IMG/VR virus record: IMGVR_UViG_3300017769_003165
Location: 1 to 23,484 of that record
Origin: a virus
DNA: 23,484 nucleotides
Direction: 5' to 3' (one strand)
In this document: in pieces, positions 7,641 through 14,703 of the stretch
Layout of the letters: every line of letters begins with the position of its first letter
Position numbering within the stretch: the first letter of the stretch is position 1
Translations under genes and position numbers: made by a program
Notes under the pieces: generated by a model
What the model saw: only the letters and a program-made list of their open reading frames with translations
The model's database searches: none
Told to the model about the DNA's origin: nothing

Positions 7641-8610
7641 AATTTTTCGAAGAACAGTCAAAGACAGGCGTAGGGGAGCAAGTTGGGACCTACTGCAATA
7701 CATGGCCGAGGGCGTAAGAGCATGTGGAGATGAGCCTGTGATTGTAAACGAAAATATGACAGGTCCATGGCAAAAAGATGAGATGGAACCAACAGCGCCA
7801 ATCGGATGCATGTTTGGTTATGGTGGTACAAATCAAAGACATCACACAAAAGGTCGAAGGTTAGATCTCGTTGAACGTGCAAAGAAAAAAGGAATATACA
7901 TTATAACATTTGACGGGGGACTTTTATCTAGTTTTGGTAATGTGCATGGGCCAGGACATCATTGGAGGGTATCTTTGTATTCTCCCATGAACAACGGAAA
8001 CTTTTTAAGTGACGATTCACCTGCCGATAGATGGGAAGCGGCGAAGACCAGGTGGAACGTTAAGAGTGATGCATGGAGAAGAAGTAATCAAGACGATCCT
8101 ATTATGTTTGTGTTGCAACCTAAAGACAACTGGAGCATGAACGAACTTGATCCTATAGAATGGTTTCATAGTGTATATGAAAAATTAAGACCTATCACAG
8201 ATAGAAAATTTATTGTACGGCCTCATCCTAATCATGTTGTCAATATAGAAGAACGGATAAGCGAATTTCCCGAAGATGTAGAAGTACACATTGGTCAAAA
8301 ATATTTTCAAGGAGATGAGAAAAAGTACTACAGATTTCATTTCCAAGAAGCAATAACTAATTTACATGCTGTTGTTACTCACAATTCTACTGCCGGCGTC
8401 GACTCTTGCGTTCGTGGAATCCCTACCTTTAATACCTCAGATCTTGCAATTAGTTGGCCAGTAGCAAACAAAGATCTAAACAATATCGAAACTCCACAAC
8501 GTCCTGATAGGACTCAGTGGCTACATGATCTAGGTTACAAACTGTGGAGTGAAAAAGAAATAAGAGACGGCACAGAATTCAAAAGATACAAAACAAAGTT
8601 AGGACTATAA
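7630..8610 (+). CDS. GT-B-like glycosyltransferase/capsule-synthesis-like protein, paralogue 3
   Basis: The 326-aa protein is the longest of the four paralogues. Conserved landmarks are MFVLQPKD (first strand of the second domain), TDRKFIVRPHPNH with RPHP at 197-200, VVTHNSTAGVDSCVRGIPTF from residue 248, and a C-terminal GYKLWSEKEIRDGTEF. Its N-terminal half differs from paralogues 2 and 4 and includes a glycine/histidine-rich stretch ending GPGHHW. The ATG at 7630 overlaps the previous gene by 11 nt and has a strong GGAGG Shine-Dalgarno (7618-7622) at 7 nt spacing. Its stop overlaps the start of the asparagine synthetase gene by one base (TAATG), so translation is coupled. A sugar-transfer role is inferred. 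Confidence 0.65.
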   Translation: MKVEIFRRTVKDRRRGASWDLLQYMAEGVRACGDEPVIVNENMTGPWQKDEMEPTAPIGCMFGYGGTNQRHHTKGRRLDLVERAKKKGIYIITFDGGLLSSFGNVHGPGHHWRVSLYSPMNNGNFLSDDSPADRWEAAKTRWNVKSDAWRRSNQDDPIMFVLQPKDNWSMNELDPIEWFHSVYEKLRPITDRKFIVRPHPNHVVNIEERISEFPEDVEVHIGQKYFQGDEKKYYRFHFQEAITNLHAVVTHNSTAGVDSCVRGIPTFNTSDLAISWPVANKDLNNIETPQRPDRTQWLHDLGYKLWSEKEIRDGTEFKRYKTKLGL

Positions 8611-10370
8611 TGTGTGGCATATACGGTATAACCGAACACGATCCAGAATTTATACAACAGTTTATTAAGACATGCGAACACCGAGGACCTGACGGCAACA
8701 AGGTTTGGTGGGATCCGGAGCATAAACTGACACTAGGTCATAACCTGTTAAGTATCATGGCCAACCCACAACTATCTATACAACCATGGAAGACACCCAA
8801 GGGCAACACACTAGTATACAACGGTGAGATATTCAACTACTACGAACTAAAACAGAAATACAATGGAAAAGGTTTTGTAGGTATTACTGGATGTGATACA
8901 GAATTGTTGGCGTGGGGACTAGACGAATTTGGATTGAATTTTATTGATGAGATAGATTCTATGCACGGCTTTGCATATTACCGCAAAGACGAACAACAAC
9001 TTTGGCTATCTAGAGATCATGCTGGCATCAAGCCATTGTACTATGCTGAAATAAAAGAGGGATTGGTGTTTGGCTCCGAAATAAAGGGCATGTTGGACAA
9101 GGTACCGGGAAGCAGAAAAATGGATAACCTAGCAGTAAGTTTCATGGCAAGAACAGGAATTAATGCCCTGCGTAATACTTTTTTTACTGGTATCAAAAAG
9201 TTATTGGCCGGAGAGACAATAGTATATGACATAGCAAAAAAACAGATGATTAAAACACACAGGGTGCATATTAAACCAACAAGTGACAAAAATTTTAATA
9301 TCAAAGAGTTTAGAAATATGGCACATAAAACAGTTGAGATGTGCTCTATTGGAAGAAGAAAGATTGGTGTGTTCTTAAGTGGTGGGTTGGATTCTAGTGT
9401 TGTTGCATATGAACTAAAGCAAATAAAGGGAGAAGCAAACACATTTACAAATAGGATGAATCCAAATGTTCAAGCAGATGAGGACTACAACAGTGACGCC
9501 AATTGTGCCAATATATTGGCCGCACAAAATAATTTTAATCATAAAGAAGTTGTAATAACACCCGAGTCATTCATAGACCAGTGGGACGACAGCATATATT
9601 ACATGGAGCAACCTGTTTACAATCCTAGCATGTCTATGTATTGTTACACCAACAAGTTCCTAGCAGACAATAATATAATCGTTACACTTGCTGGAGACAT
9701 GGGAGATGAAATCCTAGCAGGCTATCCAAAGTATTGGAAGATGAAAAATCCGGAGTGGTTGCAGAAGCAAATAGGGAAAACAAAAATAGAAAGTTGGGAC
9801 GATGTCTTAAGACTTTGGCTTAATAGAATAAAACGTCCATTAAAACTGACAGACAATCCTGTCAGCGACGATATATTACTTAAAGAATTTAAAAAATGTT
9901 ATGAGGGCGAATTATGGAATCCGAATGATCCTATAGGCTCCCACATGGCCTTAGACTGTGTTGCTCAAGTACCCGAAGAGATGTTCAGCAGGAACGACAA
10001 ATATGGAATGGCCTACAGTATGGAAGGACGTTTTCCATTGGCAACAAAAACTTTTATGAGATACTGCATGAGCATACACACAGATAAAAAATTAGGACCA
10101 GATAAAAATGATACAAAGATTCTTATAAAAAAAGCCTATGCAGGAACACTACCCAGAGAGATTATTAACAAACAAAAAACAGGATGGACTGTTCCGGTAG
10201 GACACTGGCTTACAACAAGTACCAGTAGCAAACTAAACAGTTTCTATAAGGAACGCACAGGCACAGCATCTAAACTGAATGTTACCAAAGCAAGCCAGAA
10301 AGCAGGCAAGGCTCTGATACCTGCATGGATTGTTAGCGACTGGATTAAAAAATACAACATGACAAGGTAA
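8610..10370 (+). CDS. asnB: Glutamine-dependent asparagine synthetase-like enzyme (AsnB type)
   Basis: The 586-aa protein has both AsnB domains. The N-terminal class II glutaminase begins MCGIYGI, with Cys2 as the nucleophile after Met removal, and includes HRGPDG (24-29), NGEIFNYYEL and GCDTELLAWG. The C-terminal synthetase has the ATP PP-loop SGGLDSS at 257-263. The family makes asparagine from aspartate, ATP and glutamine; paralogues in O-antigen clusters amidate sugar carboxyls or peptides. One departure is that the usual RLSI motif, whose Arg (Arg49 in E. coli AsnB) binds glutamine, reads LLSI here (Leu46). Because it sits among glycosyltransferases, sugar amidation is as plausible as asparagine synthesis. 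The start is the ATG in TAATG with AGGA at 8601-8604. Confidence 0.85.
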   Translation: MCGIYGITEHDPEFIQQFIKTCEHRGPDGNKVWWDPEHKLTLGHNLLSIMANPQLSIQPWKTPKGNTLVYNGEIFNYYELKQKYNGKGFVGITGCDTELLAWGLDEFGLNFIDEIDSMHGFAYYRKDEQQLWLSRDHAGIKPLYYAEIKEGLVFGSEIKGMLDKVPGSRKMDNLAVSFMARTGINALRNTFFTGIKKLLAGETIVYDIAKKQMIKTHRVHIKPTSDKNFNIKEFRNMAHKTVEMCSIGRRKIGVFLSGGLDSSVVAYELKQIKGEANTFTNRMNPNVQADEDYNSDANCANILAAQNNFNHKEVVITPESFIDQWDDSIYYMEQPVYNPSMSMYCYTNKFLADNNIIVTLAGDMGDEILAGYPKYWKMKNPEWLQKQIGKTKIESWDDVLRLWLNRIKRPLKLTDNPVSDDILLKEFKKCYEGELWNPNDPIGSHMALDCVAQVPEEMFSRNDKYGMAYSMEGRFPLATKTFMRYCMSIHTDKKLGPDKNDTKILIKKAYAGTLPREIINKQKTGWTVPVGHWLTTSTSSKLNSFYKERTGTASKLNVTKASQKAGKALIPAWIVSDWIKKYNMTR

Positions 10371-10384
10371 TGTAAATATTTAGA

Positions 10385-11245
10385 ATGAAAATTAAAGTTA
10401 TCACATCATACAAACCTGGCACATGGAACCAGTTTGCCAAGAGGGCAGTACAGAGTGTGCTTGAGCACTGGCCAGAAGATACCAGCGTGACCGTGTACCA
10501 CGAAACACAGACACAAGACTTTTTCGAACATCCTCGATTAGACTGGGTCGACATACACGAAGCACAACCGGAGTTAGTTAAATTTAAAAACAGGTACAAT
10601 AAAGATCCTGTCGCAAACGGGGAGATAGACGAAATACCAAACGGGGTGAGGAGGCCGGAACCTATGCCAGCAAAAGGATCATTCCAATGGAATGCTGTAA
10701 GATTTGCAAACAAAGTTTTTTGTGTTACACATGCCTTGAAAAATTCTGTAGGATACGATTACGTTGTGTGGTTAGATGCAGACACTTATTCTTTTAGACC
10801 AATGCCATCAAGTTTCTTAGAAAAATTACTACCAGGAGATAGTCTACTCACATACCTTGGACGTGGAGATTTAGACCCAGAATGCGGATTTGTTGGTTAT
10901 AATTTAAAACACACTGACATTAAAAAATTAGTCGACGAGTGGGAAGACCTTTACATCAATAATAAAATATTCAAACTTACATCAGGTTGGACCGACTGTT
11001 CCTCTTTAATATACCTATCACGACAATACCAAAAACAGAACGGCGTAAAAGTATACGACATCGGACATGCAAGTGGTGTAAAAGGACATCACGTGTTTAT
11101 TAATAGTCTGTTGGGACTGTACATGGATCATTTTAAAGGTAAAAGGAAAAAGTCTGGCACAAGTTGGAAGAAAGATTTTTGGCCGCAGGCACATGACGAA
11201 ACTAAAAAAATTGTAGAACTTGATTACTGGAAAAGTATCAAATGA
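10385..11245 (+). CDS. Putative GT-A glycosyltransferase with DxD motif, paralogue B
   Basis: The 286-aa protein is the paralogue of 4956-5834. It shares MKIKVITSYKPGTWNQFAKR at the N-terminus, KDPVANG, NGVRR, the DxD motif in VVWLDADTYSF (Asp131 and Asp133), ECGFVGYN, and the C-terminal GHHVFINS...GLYMDHFKGKRKKSGTS. Similarity runs over the whole length, which points to gene duplication followed by divergence. It starts 14 nt after the asparagine synthetase stop and ends in an ATGA overlap with the next gene. The likely role is transfer of a sugar in the same glycan. Two copies suggest two different donors or acceptors, but this cannot be read from sequence. Confidence 0.7.
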   Translation: MKIKVITSYKPGTWNQFAKRAVQSVLEHWPEDTSVTVYHETQTQDFFEHPRLDWVDIHEAQPELVKFKNRYNKDPVANGEIDEIPNGVRRPEPMPAKGSFQWNAVRFANKVFCVTHALKNSVGYDYVVWLDADTYSFRPMPSSFLEKLLPGDSLLTYLGRGDLDPECGFVGYNLKHTDIKKLVDEWEDLYINNKIFKLTSGWTDCSSLIYLSRQYQKQNGVKVYDIGHASGVKGHHVFINSLLGLYMDHFKGKRKKSGTSWKKDFWPQAHDETKKIVELDYWKSIK

Positions 11246-12111
11246 AACTAGAAGTCTGGACACAGTACGGTCCGCTGAACTCTGAACCTGTATTCAAATC
11301 ATTTATTAAAAGTGTGCAAGATGCAGGAGACCAAGTTGTAATGAACAAATCCAGCGATGCCGACGTTGCCGTTATATGGAGTGTGTTATGGCTTGGAAGG
11401 ATGGCGAAGTACAGGCAGATATGGCAAAGATATAGACAAAACAACAAGCCTGTTGTTGTCCTAGAAGTTGGAGGACTAAGACGAAACAAAAGTTTTAAAA
11501 TTGCAATTAACGGCGTAAACAGAAAAGCCGACTTTGCAAATCAACATGTCGACGATCAGAGATGGCCTTTGTTCGAACACACAATGAAGCCATGGCAACA
11601 AAGAGGACAAACAATAATAGTGCTCGGACAACACAACGCATCAGAACAATGGACAGGCATGCCTGACATGAGGAACTGGTTTGAATCACAAATACAACAA
11701 ATAAGAAAATACACAGATCGTCCAATTCAAATAAGACCGCATCCAAGAAACAATATTGGATTAAATGTTAAAAAATATCCTAATGTAACTTTGAAACTTC
11801 CAGTAATCGATCGTAGTAAAATTGATGACACAGACTTCAAAGACACACTAAAAGATGCCTGGGCAGTTGTAAATCATAGTTCGAATCCAGCCATGGAGGC
11901 TGTCATTAACGGTATACCAGTATTTGTTTCGGAGGCCAGCCTATGCTATGACGTTGGCAACCATTCATTCAACACAATCAATAATCCTGTCATGCCAGAC
12001 AGAAAATCATGGGCAAATAAATTATCCTACACTGAGTGGTTTCCAAACGAAATCGAAAATGGTCTACCATGGAGAAGGATAAAGGCTAGGCTAAAGGAGG
12101 CATACCTTTGA
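11242..12111 (+). CDS. GT-B-like glycosyltransferase/capsule-synthesis-like protein, paralogue 4
   Basis: The 289-aa protein is the fourth family member. Landmarks are IIVLGQH (125-131), KYTDRPIQIRPHPRNN (156-171), AVVNHSSNPAMEAVINGIPVF (208-228), and KLSYTEWFPNEIENGLPW (260-277). It is nearer to paralogue 3 in the RPHP segment and to paralogue 1 in the segment CYDVGN. The N-terminal half reads like a Rossmann-type half domain, with VVVLEVGGLR at 71-80. It is coupled to both neighbours by 4-nt overlaps (ATGA upstream, TTGA downstream). Near its 3' end it carries a perfect AAAGGAGG that serves the next gene. A glycosyltransferase role is inferred; the specific sugar is unknown. Confidence 0.65.
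   Translation: MKLEVWTQYGPLNSEPVFKSFIKSVQDAGDQVVMNKSSDADVAVIWSVLWLGRMAKYRQIWQRYRQNNKPVVVLEVGGLRRNKSFKIAINGVNRKADFANQHVDDQRWPLFEHTMKPWQQRGQTIIVLGQHNASEQWTGMPDMRNWFESQIQQIRKYTDRPIQIRPHPRNNIGLNVKKYPNVTLKLPVIDRSKIDDTDFKDTLKDAWAVVNHSSNPAMEAVINGIPVFVSEASLCYDVGNHSFNTINNPVMPDRKSWANKLSYTEWFPNEIENGLPWRRIKARLKEAYL
12093..12100 (+). promoter_or_regulatory. Strong ribosome binding site for a TTG-started gene
   Basis: AAAGGAGG is complementary to the 16S rRNA 3' end over its whole length and sits 7 nt upstream of the TTG at 12108. It decides the start of the next gene, because no in-frame ATG is found at a comparable position. Confidence 0.8.
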
Positions 12112-12833
12112 TAGAACCAATAGAATTTAAACCATACGTTGGAGAAACTGTAAACACAGTCCTCAGGATTAAGAACAGGGTAAAAACTCAAGAAACAGAA
12201 TGGTATCCGGATAAGGTTAAGGCAGTGCCCAGAGGAAATGCATACTGTATAGGGAATGGGCCATCTCGTAAAGATTTTGATCTTTACAGATTACAAGACA
12301 CTGGACAAACTTACGGTTGTAATGCATTGTACAGAGATTTTGTACCTGATTACATTTTCAGCGTAGATTCGAAAATTACCATGAAGATGTGTGAAGACAA
12401 AGTGTATGAAAAGTGCTTTCATTATGCTCCTTCGCTAGAAGTTAATAGGCCGCATGGCAAAGACAAACTGCATTTGATTCCAAATAACCCACACTGGATA
12501 TCAGGAAACGCCGCCTTCTGGACAGCAGGAGTGCATGGGCACAAGAACATATATCTCATAGGTTATGACTTCAGGGAATACGGAAAAGGTAAACTGAACA
12601 ACATCTATCAAGATACACCCAACTACGGTGAACGTAATGATGACAAGATATTTGATGGATGGCTGAAGCAGTTACGTGACATGATTAAGATGAGGCCATA
12701 CGTCAATTACACCATTGTACATAACAATCCACCAGACTATCTTAACAATCTACAGACAGGAACCGATCTTGGTAACAGTAAAGTTATCAGTTACAATGAA
12801 TTTGAAAAGGTATTAACACCTTGCAAGGATTAG
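12108..12833 (+). CDS. DUF115/MptE-like or phage glycan-associated protein, TTG start
   Basis: The 241-aa protein begins at TTG, overlapping the previous TGA as TTGA, directly after a perfect Shine-Dalgarno. Visible motifs are AYCIGNGPSRKDFDL (45-59), a Rossmann-like strand with a Gly-Asn-Gly-Pro-Ser turn, YGCNALY (69-75), PDYIFSVDSK (80-89), and later NIYLIGYDF. The IGNGPS...N.LY...PDY...D layout is seen in DUF115/MptE-like domains and some sialyltransferase-like proteins encoded near glycan genes. I do not recognise a firm family. It closes the rightward glycan operon. Its 3' end overlaps the convergent SprT-like gene by 21 nt, and no terminator hairpin is evident there. Confidence 0.7.
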   Translation: MIEPIEFKPYVGETVNTVLRIKNRVKTQETEWYPDKVKAVPRGNAYCIGNGPSRKDFDLYRLQDTGQTYGCNALYRDFVPDYIFSVDSKITMKMCEDKVYEKCFHYAPSLEVNRPHGKDKLHLIPNNPHWISGNAAFWTAGVHGHKNIYLIGYDFREYGKGKLNNIYQDTPNYGERNDDKIFDGWLKQLRDMIKMRPYVNYTIVHNNPPDYLNNLQTGTDLGNSKVISYNEFEKVLTPCKD

Positions 12834-13289
12834 GCCTGCCATCCTAAATTTATTTCTCCATGCAAAGAAGTTTGCATTATGATTTGCGTAAGGATCTTTT
12901 ATCCATGTCATCTGATACAGATGCACCATTTCGTGTGCAAGTGTTTCTATGAAGTCTTTCCATTTTGGAAATTTACAATGCAGTTCAATATAGTAATCAA
13001 CATCAACATGATATGGTATTACACGCTGATCAAACTTTCCTTTGGGCGTCTTTCTATTGTCCCAATTGGCAACACATCTGCCCCAGTCCTTGTGCAGTTT
13101 CCTCACATGCAATGGTACCATTGGTAATCTACTATTGAACAGACATCGATTGATGTATCTGAACCATTGGTATGCCTGTTGTTCTGTTGGCTTGAATCCT
13201 TTTGTGTTCTTGTATCTGGTCGCAGTGTTTTCCAACTTGACTTTAAGTTGCTTCCTTACATTTACCGCTTTGTTCTTTACCTTTTTCAT
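12813..13289 (-). CDS. SprT-like zinc metalloprotease
   Basis: The 158-aa protein resembles SprT/Spartan-type zinc metallopeptidases. HEMVH at residues 119-123 supplies two zinc-binding histidines and the catalytic glutamate. The third ligand is probably His137 in NHNANFFAW, matching the family's H-x-x-x-F arrangement. The basic N-terminus (KKVKNKAVNVRKQLKVKLE) may contact nucleic acid. Eukaryotic Spartan cleaves DNA-protein crosslinks, while the role of bacterial and phage SprT proteins is poorly defined. The ATG at 13289 is chosen; a TTG at 13307 would extend it by 6 residues. It is transcribed against both neighbours, and the rightward promoter for the replication operon overlaps its start. 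A repair or anti-host role is possible but not shown. Confidence 0.8.
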   Translation of the reverse strand: MKKVKNKAVNVRKQLKVKLENTATRYKNTKGFKPTEQQAYQWFRYINRCLFNSRLPMVPLHVRKLHKDWGRCVANWDNRKTPKGKFDQRVIPYHVDVDYYIELHCKFPKWKDFIETLAHEMVHLYQMTWIKDPYANHNANFFAWRNKFRMAGLILARC

Positions 13290-13291
13290 GG

Positions 13292-13319
13292 TTGACAGTA
13301 TTACCAATTATGTTATAAT
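13292..13319 (+). promoter_or_regulatory. Near-consensus sigma70 promoter with extended -10
   Basis: A perfect TTGACA (13292-13297), a 16-bp spacer and a perfect TATAAT (13314-13319) preceded by TG at 13311-13312 (extended -10) form an almost ideal host-type early promoter. It would start transcription near 13326, about 18 nt before the ATG at 13344, and drive the HARP-like/uvsW/replication genes. Both hexamers match perfectly, which is rarely accidental in an intergenic gap of this size. Confidence 0.8.
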
Positions 13320-13343
13320 ATACTAATAATTACCTAAAATAGT

Positions 13344-14702
13344 ATGGATAAAATGCACACAGATTTGCCAAAAACAATTAACGAAGCACTTAAAATACTA
13401 GCATATAATGATTATTTTTGGGCTGATCCGTCAATGATTGGAAATACAGGCGCAATTAAGCCACACCCTAAAGATCATGAAACAGTGAGATCACTAGCAG
13501 AGTCACAATACGCCTGGACAGAGAAACAGGCCAGACTAGCACTGGTTATATTAAAGAGATACCTTACAAAGTTCCAGGCACACGGCATGGATATCAAGAA
13601 GTTGTTGGACAATCCTCAATATGAGGACGACTTCAGGGTTATAAGTTTTGACAAAGTGATAGAAAAATACACGGACGATGATAACATTGATAGAATTGAG
13701 ATGAGATTCCCTTACCACAAGAAAGTTATACAACTAATACGTTGCATGAAAGACAAACGTGACCTACCTGGAATGTATGCCATGTATGACGGTGAGAAAA
13801 AGAGATGGACTTTTAAACATAGTGATGTAACCGCCTACTACCTTACATTGATTGCAGTGAGATATGATTTTAAATTCACAGATGACAGCCTGCTTAACGA
13901 TTACGAAGATATCAAAAAACAAGTGATTGGACATCGTCAACCTACAGCGAAATTAATCGCTGGAGAGGTTGTTTTGGATAATGCCTCCGAATCGCTACAG
14001 GAATACTGGAATCAAAATATTAAAAACAAAACAGCACTTGATCAAGTAGACTCATTAAAAAATTTTTATATATCAACCAAAGGCATAAACGTTGAGGCCG
14101 AAACTACAATAGGACACAAGATTGCCCACAACAATTACCACAAATTATGGATAGACTCGAAGGGATTTTCAAAGAATGATGTGGTCAAAGGATTAGTAGA
14201 ACTAGATTGCTTTCCTTTAATAATGCCAGTCAGCGGTGACATACACATGCAGGACGATGTTAAAGACTTTTGGGAATGGTTGAATGTTTTCAAGGCACAT
14301 GGCATAGACATACTGAATGATTGCAGTTGGGGATTCGATGTGAAAGAACCAGTCTACAAAAAAGATTTAGATAAGTTTACAAATGAAAGACACTGGTTAG
14401 TAAACAATCAACAGTCGCATGAGTTCTTCGAAAATCTTTACGAACTACATCAAATGAGTAAACAGTTCAAACTGATCAGTGACAATACCAAAATAATATT
14501 CGTTAGGAACAGAATACCAAGGGCATTGATCAAAAGTAAAGTAAAACCAAAAGCGTCTTTGGTCGCACTGGGTGGCGGTTATTATGCGACAGGCACAGAC
14601 AATCTAAAAAGAATGCTTGAAAATCTTCCAAAAAAGTTGTATTATAGTGATCACCAACCGAGTAGTTGGGATTGGCATGATCACATAATAGTAAAACTTT
14701 AG
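13344..14702 (+). CDS. Unknown 452-aa protein with a HARP-like segment, upstream of uvsW
   Basis: I do not recognise the full-length family. Residues about 115-180 look like a HARP domain: FPYHKKVIQLIRCMK (122-136) followed by YAMYDGEKKRWTF with Trp155. This fits the pattern of a basic/aromatic strand, a helix with Ile and Lys, then a Y-D-x-x-x-R-x-W-x-F hairpin. In SMARCAL1 HARP domains target the adjacent SNF2 motor to branched DNA and support annealing and fork remodelling. No Walker A, DEAD/DEXH or other helicase motif is present in this protein. It is the first gene after a strong promoter, and the UvsW-like motor starts 1 nt after its stop, so a two-subunit fork-remodelling complex is an attractive inference. 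The C-terminal half has no motif I can name. Confidence 0.75.
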   Translation: MDKMHTDLPKTINEALKILAYNDYFWADPSMIGNTGAIKPHPKDHETVRSLAESQYAWTEKQARLALVILKRYLTKFQAHGMDIKKLLDNPQYEDDFRVISFDKVIEKYTDDDNIDRIEMRFPYHKKVIQLIRCMKDKRDLPGMYAMYDGEKKRWTFKHSDVTAYYLTLIAVRYDFKFTDDSLLNDYEDIKKQVIGHRQPTAKLIAGEVVLDNASESLQEYWNQNIKNKTALDQVDSLKNFYISTKGINVEAETTIGHKIAHNNYHKLWIDSKGFSKNDVVKGLVELDCFPLIMPVSGDIHMQDDVKDFWEWLNVFKAHGIDILNDCSWGFDVKEPVYKKDLDKFTNERHWLVNNQQSHEFFENLYELHQMSKQFKLISDNTKIIFVRNRIPRALIKSKVKPKASLVALGGGYYATGTDNLKRMLENLPKKLYYSDHQPSSWDWHDHIIVKL

Positions 14703-14703
14703 A

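Noticed and set aside
9041-9442. Antisense open frame of 133 codons inside the asparagine synthetase gene
   Set aside because: It lies opposite a gene with clear AsnB motifs and has no Shine-Dalgarno; it is explained as a shadow of the coding frame.
10371-10378. TGTAAATA as a late promoter before the 10385 gene
   Set aside because: It has a mismatch at the second position of TATAAATA, lies inside a coupled operon and leaves almost no leader.
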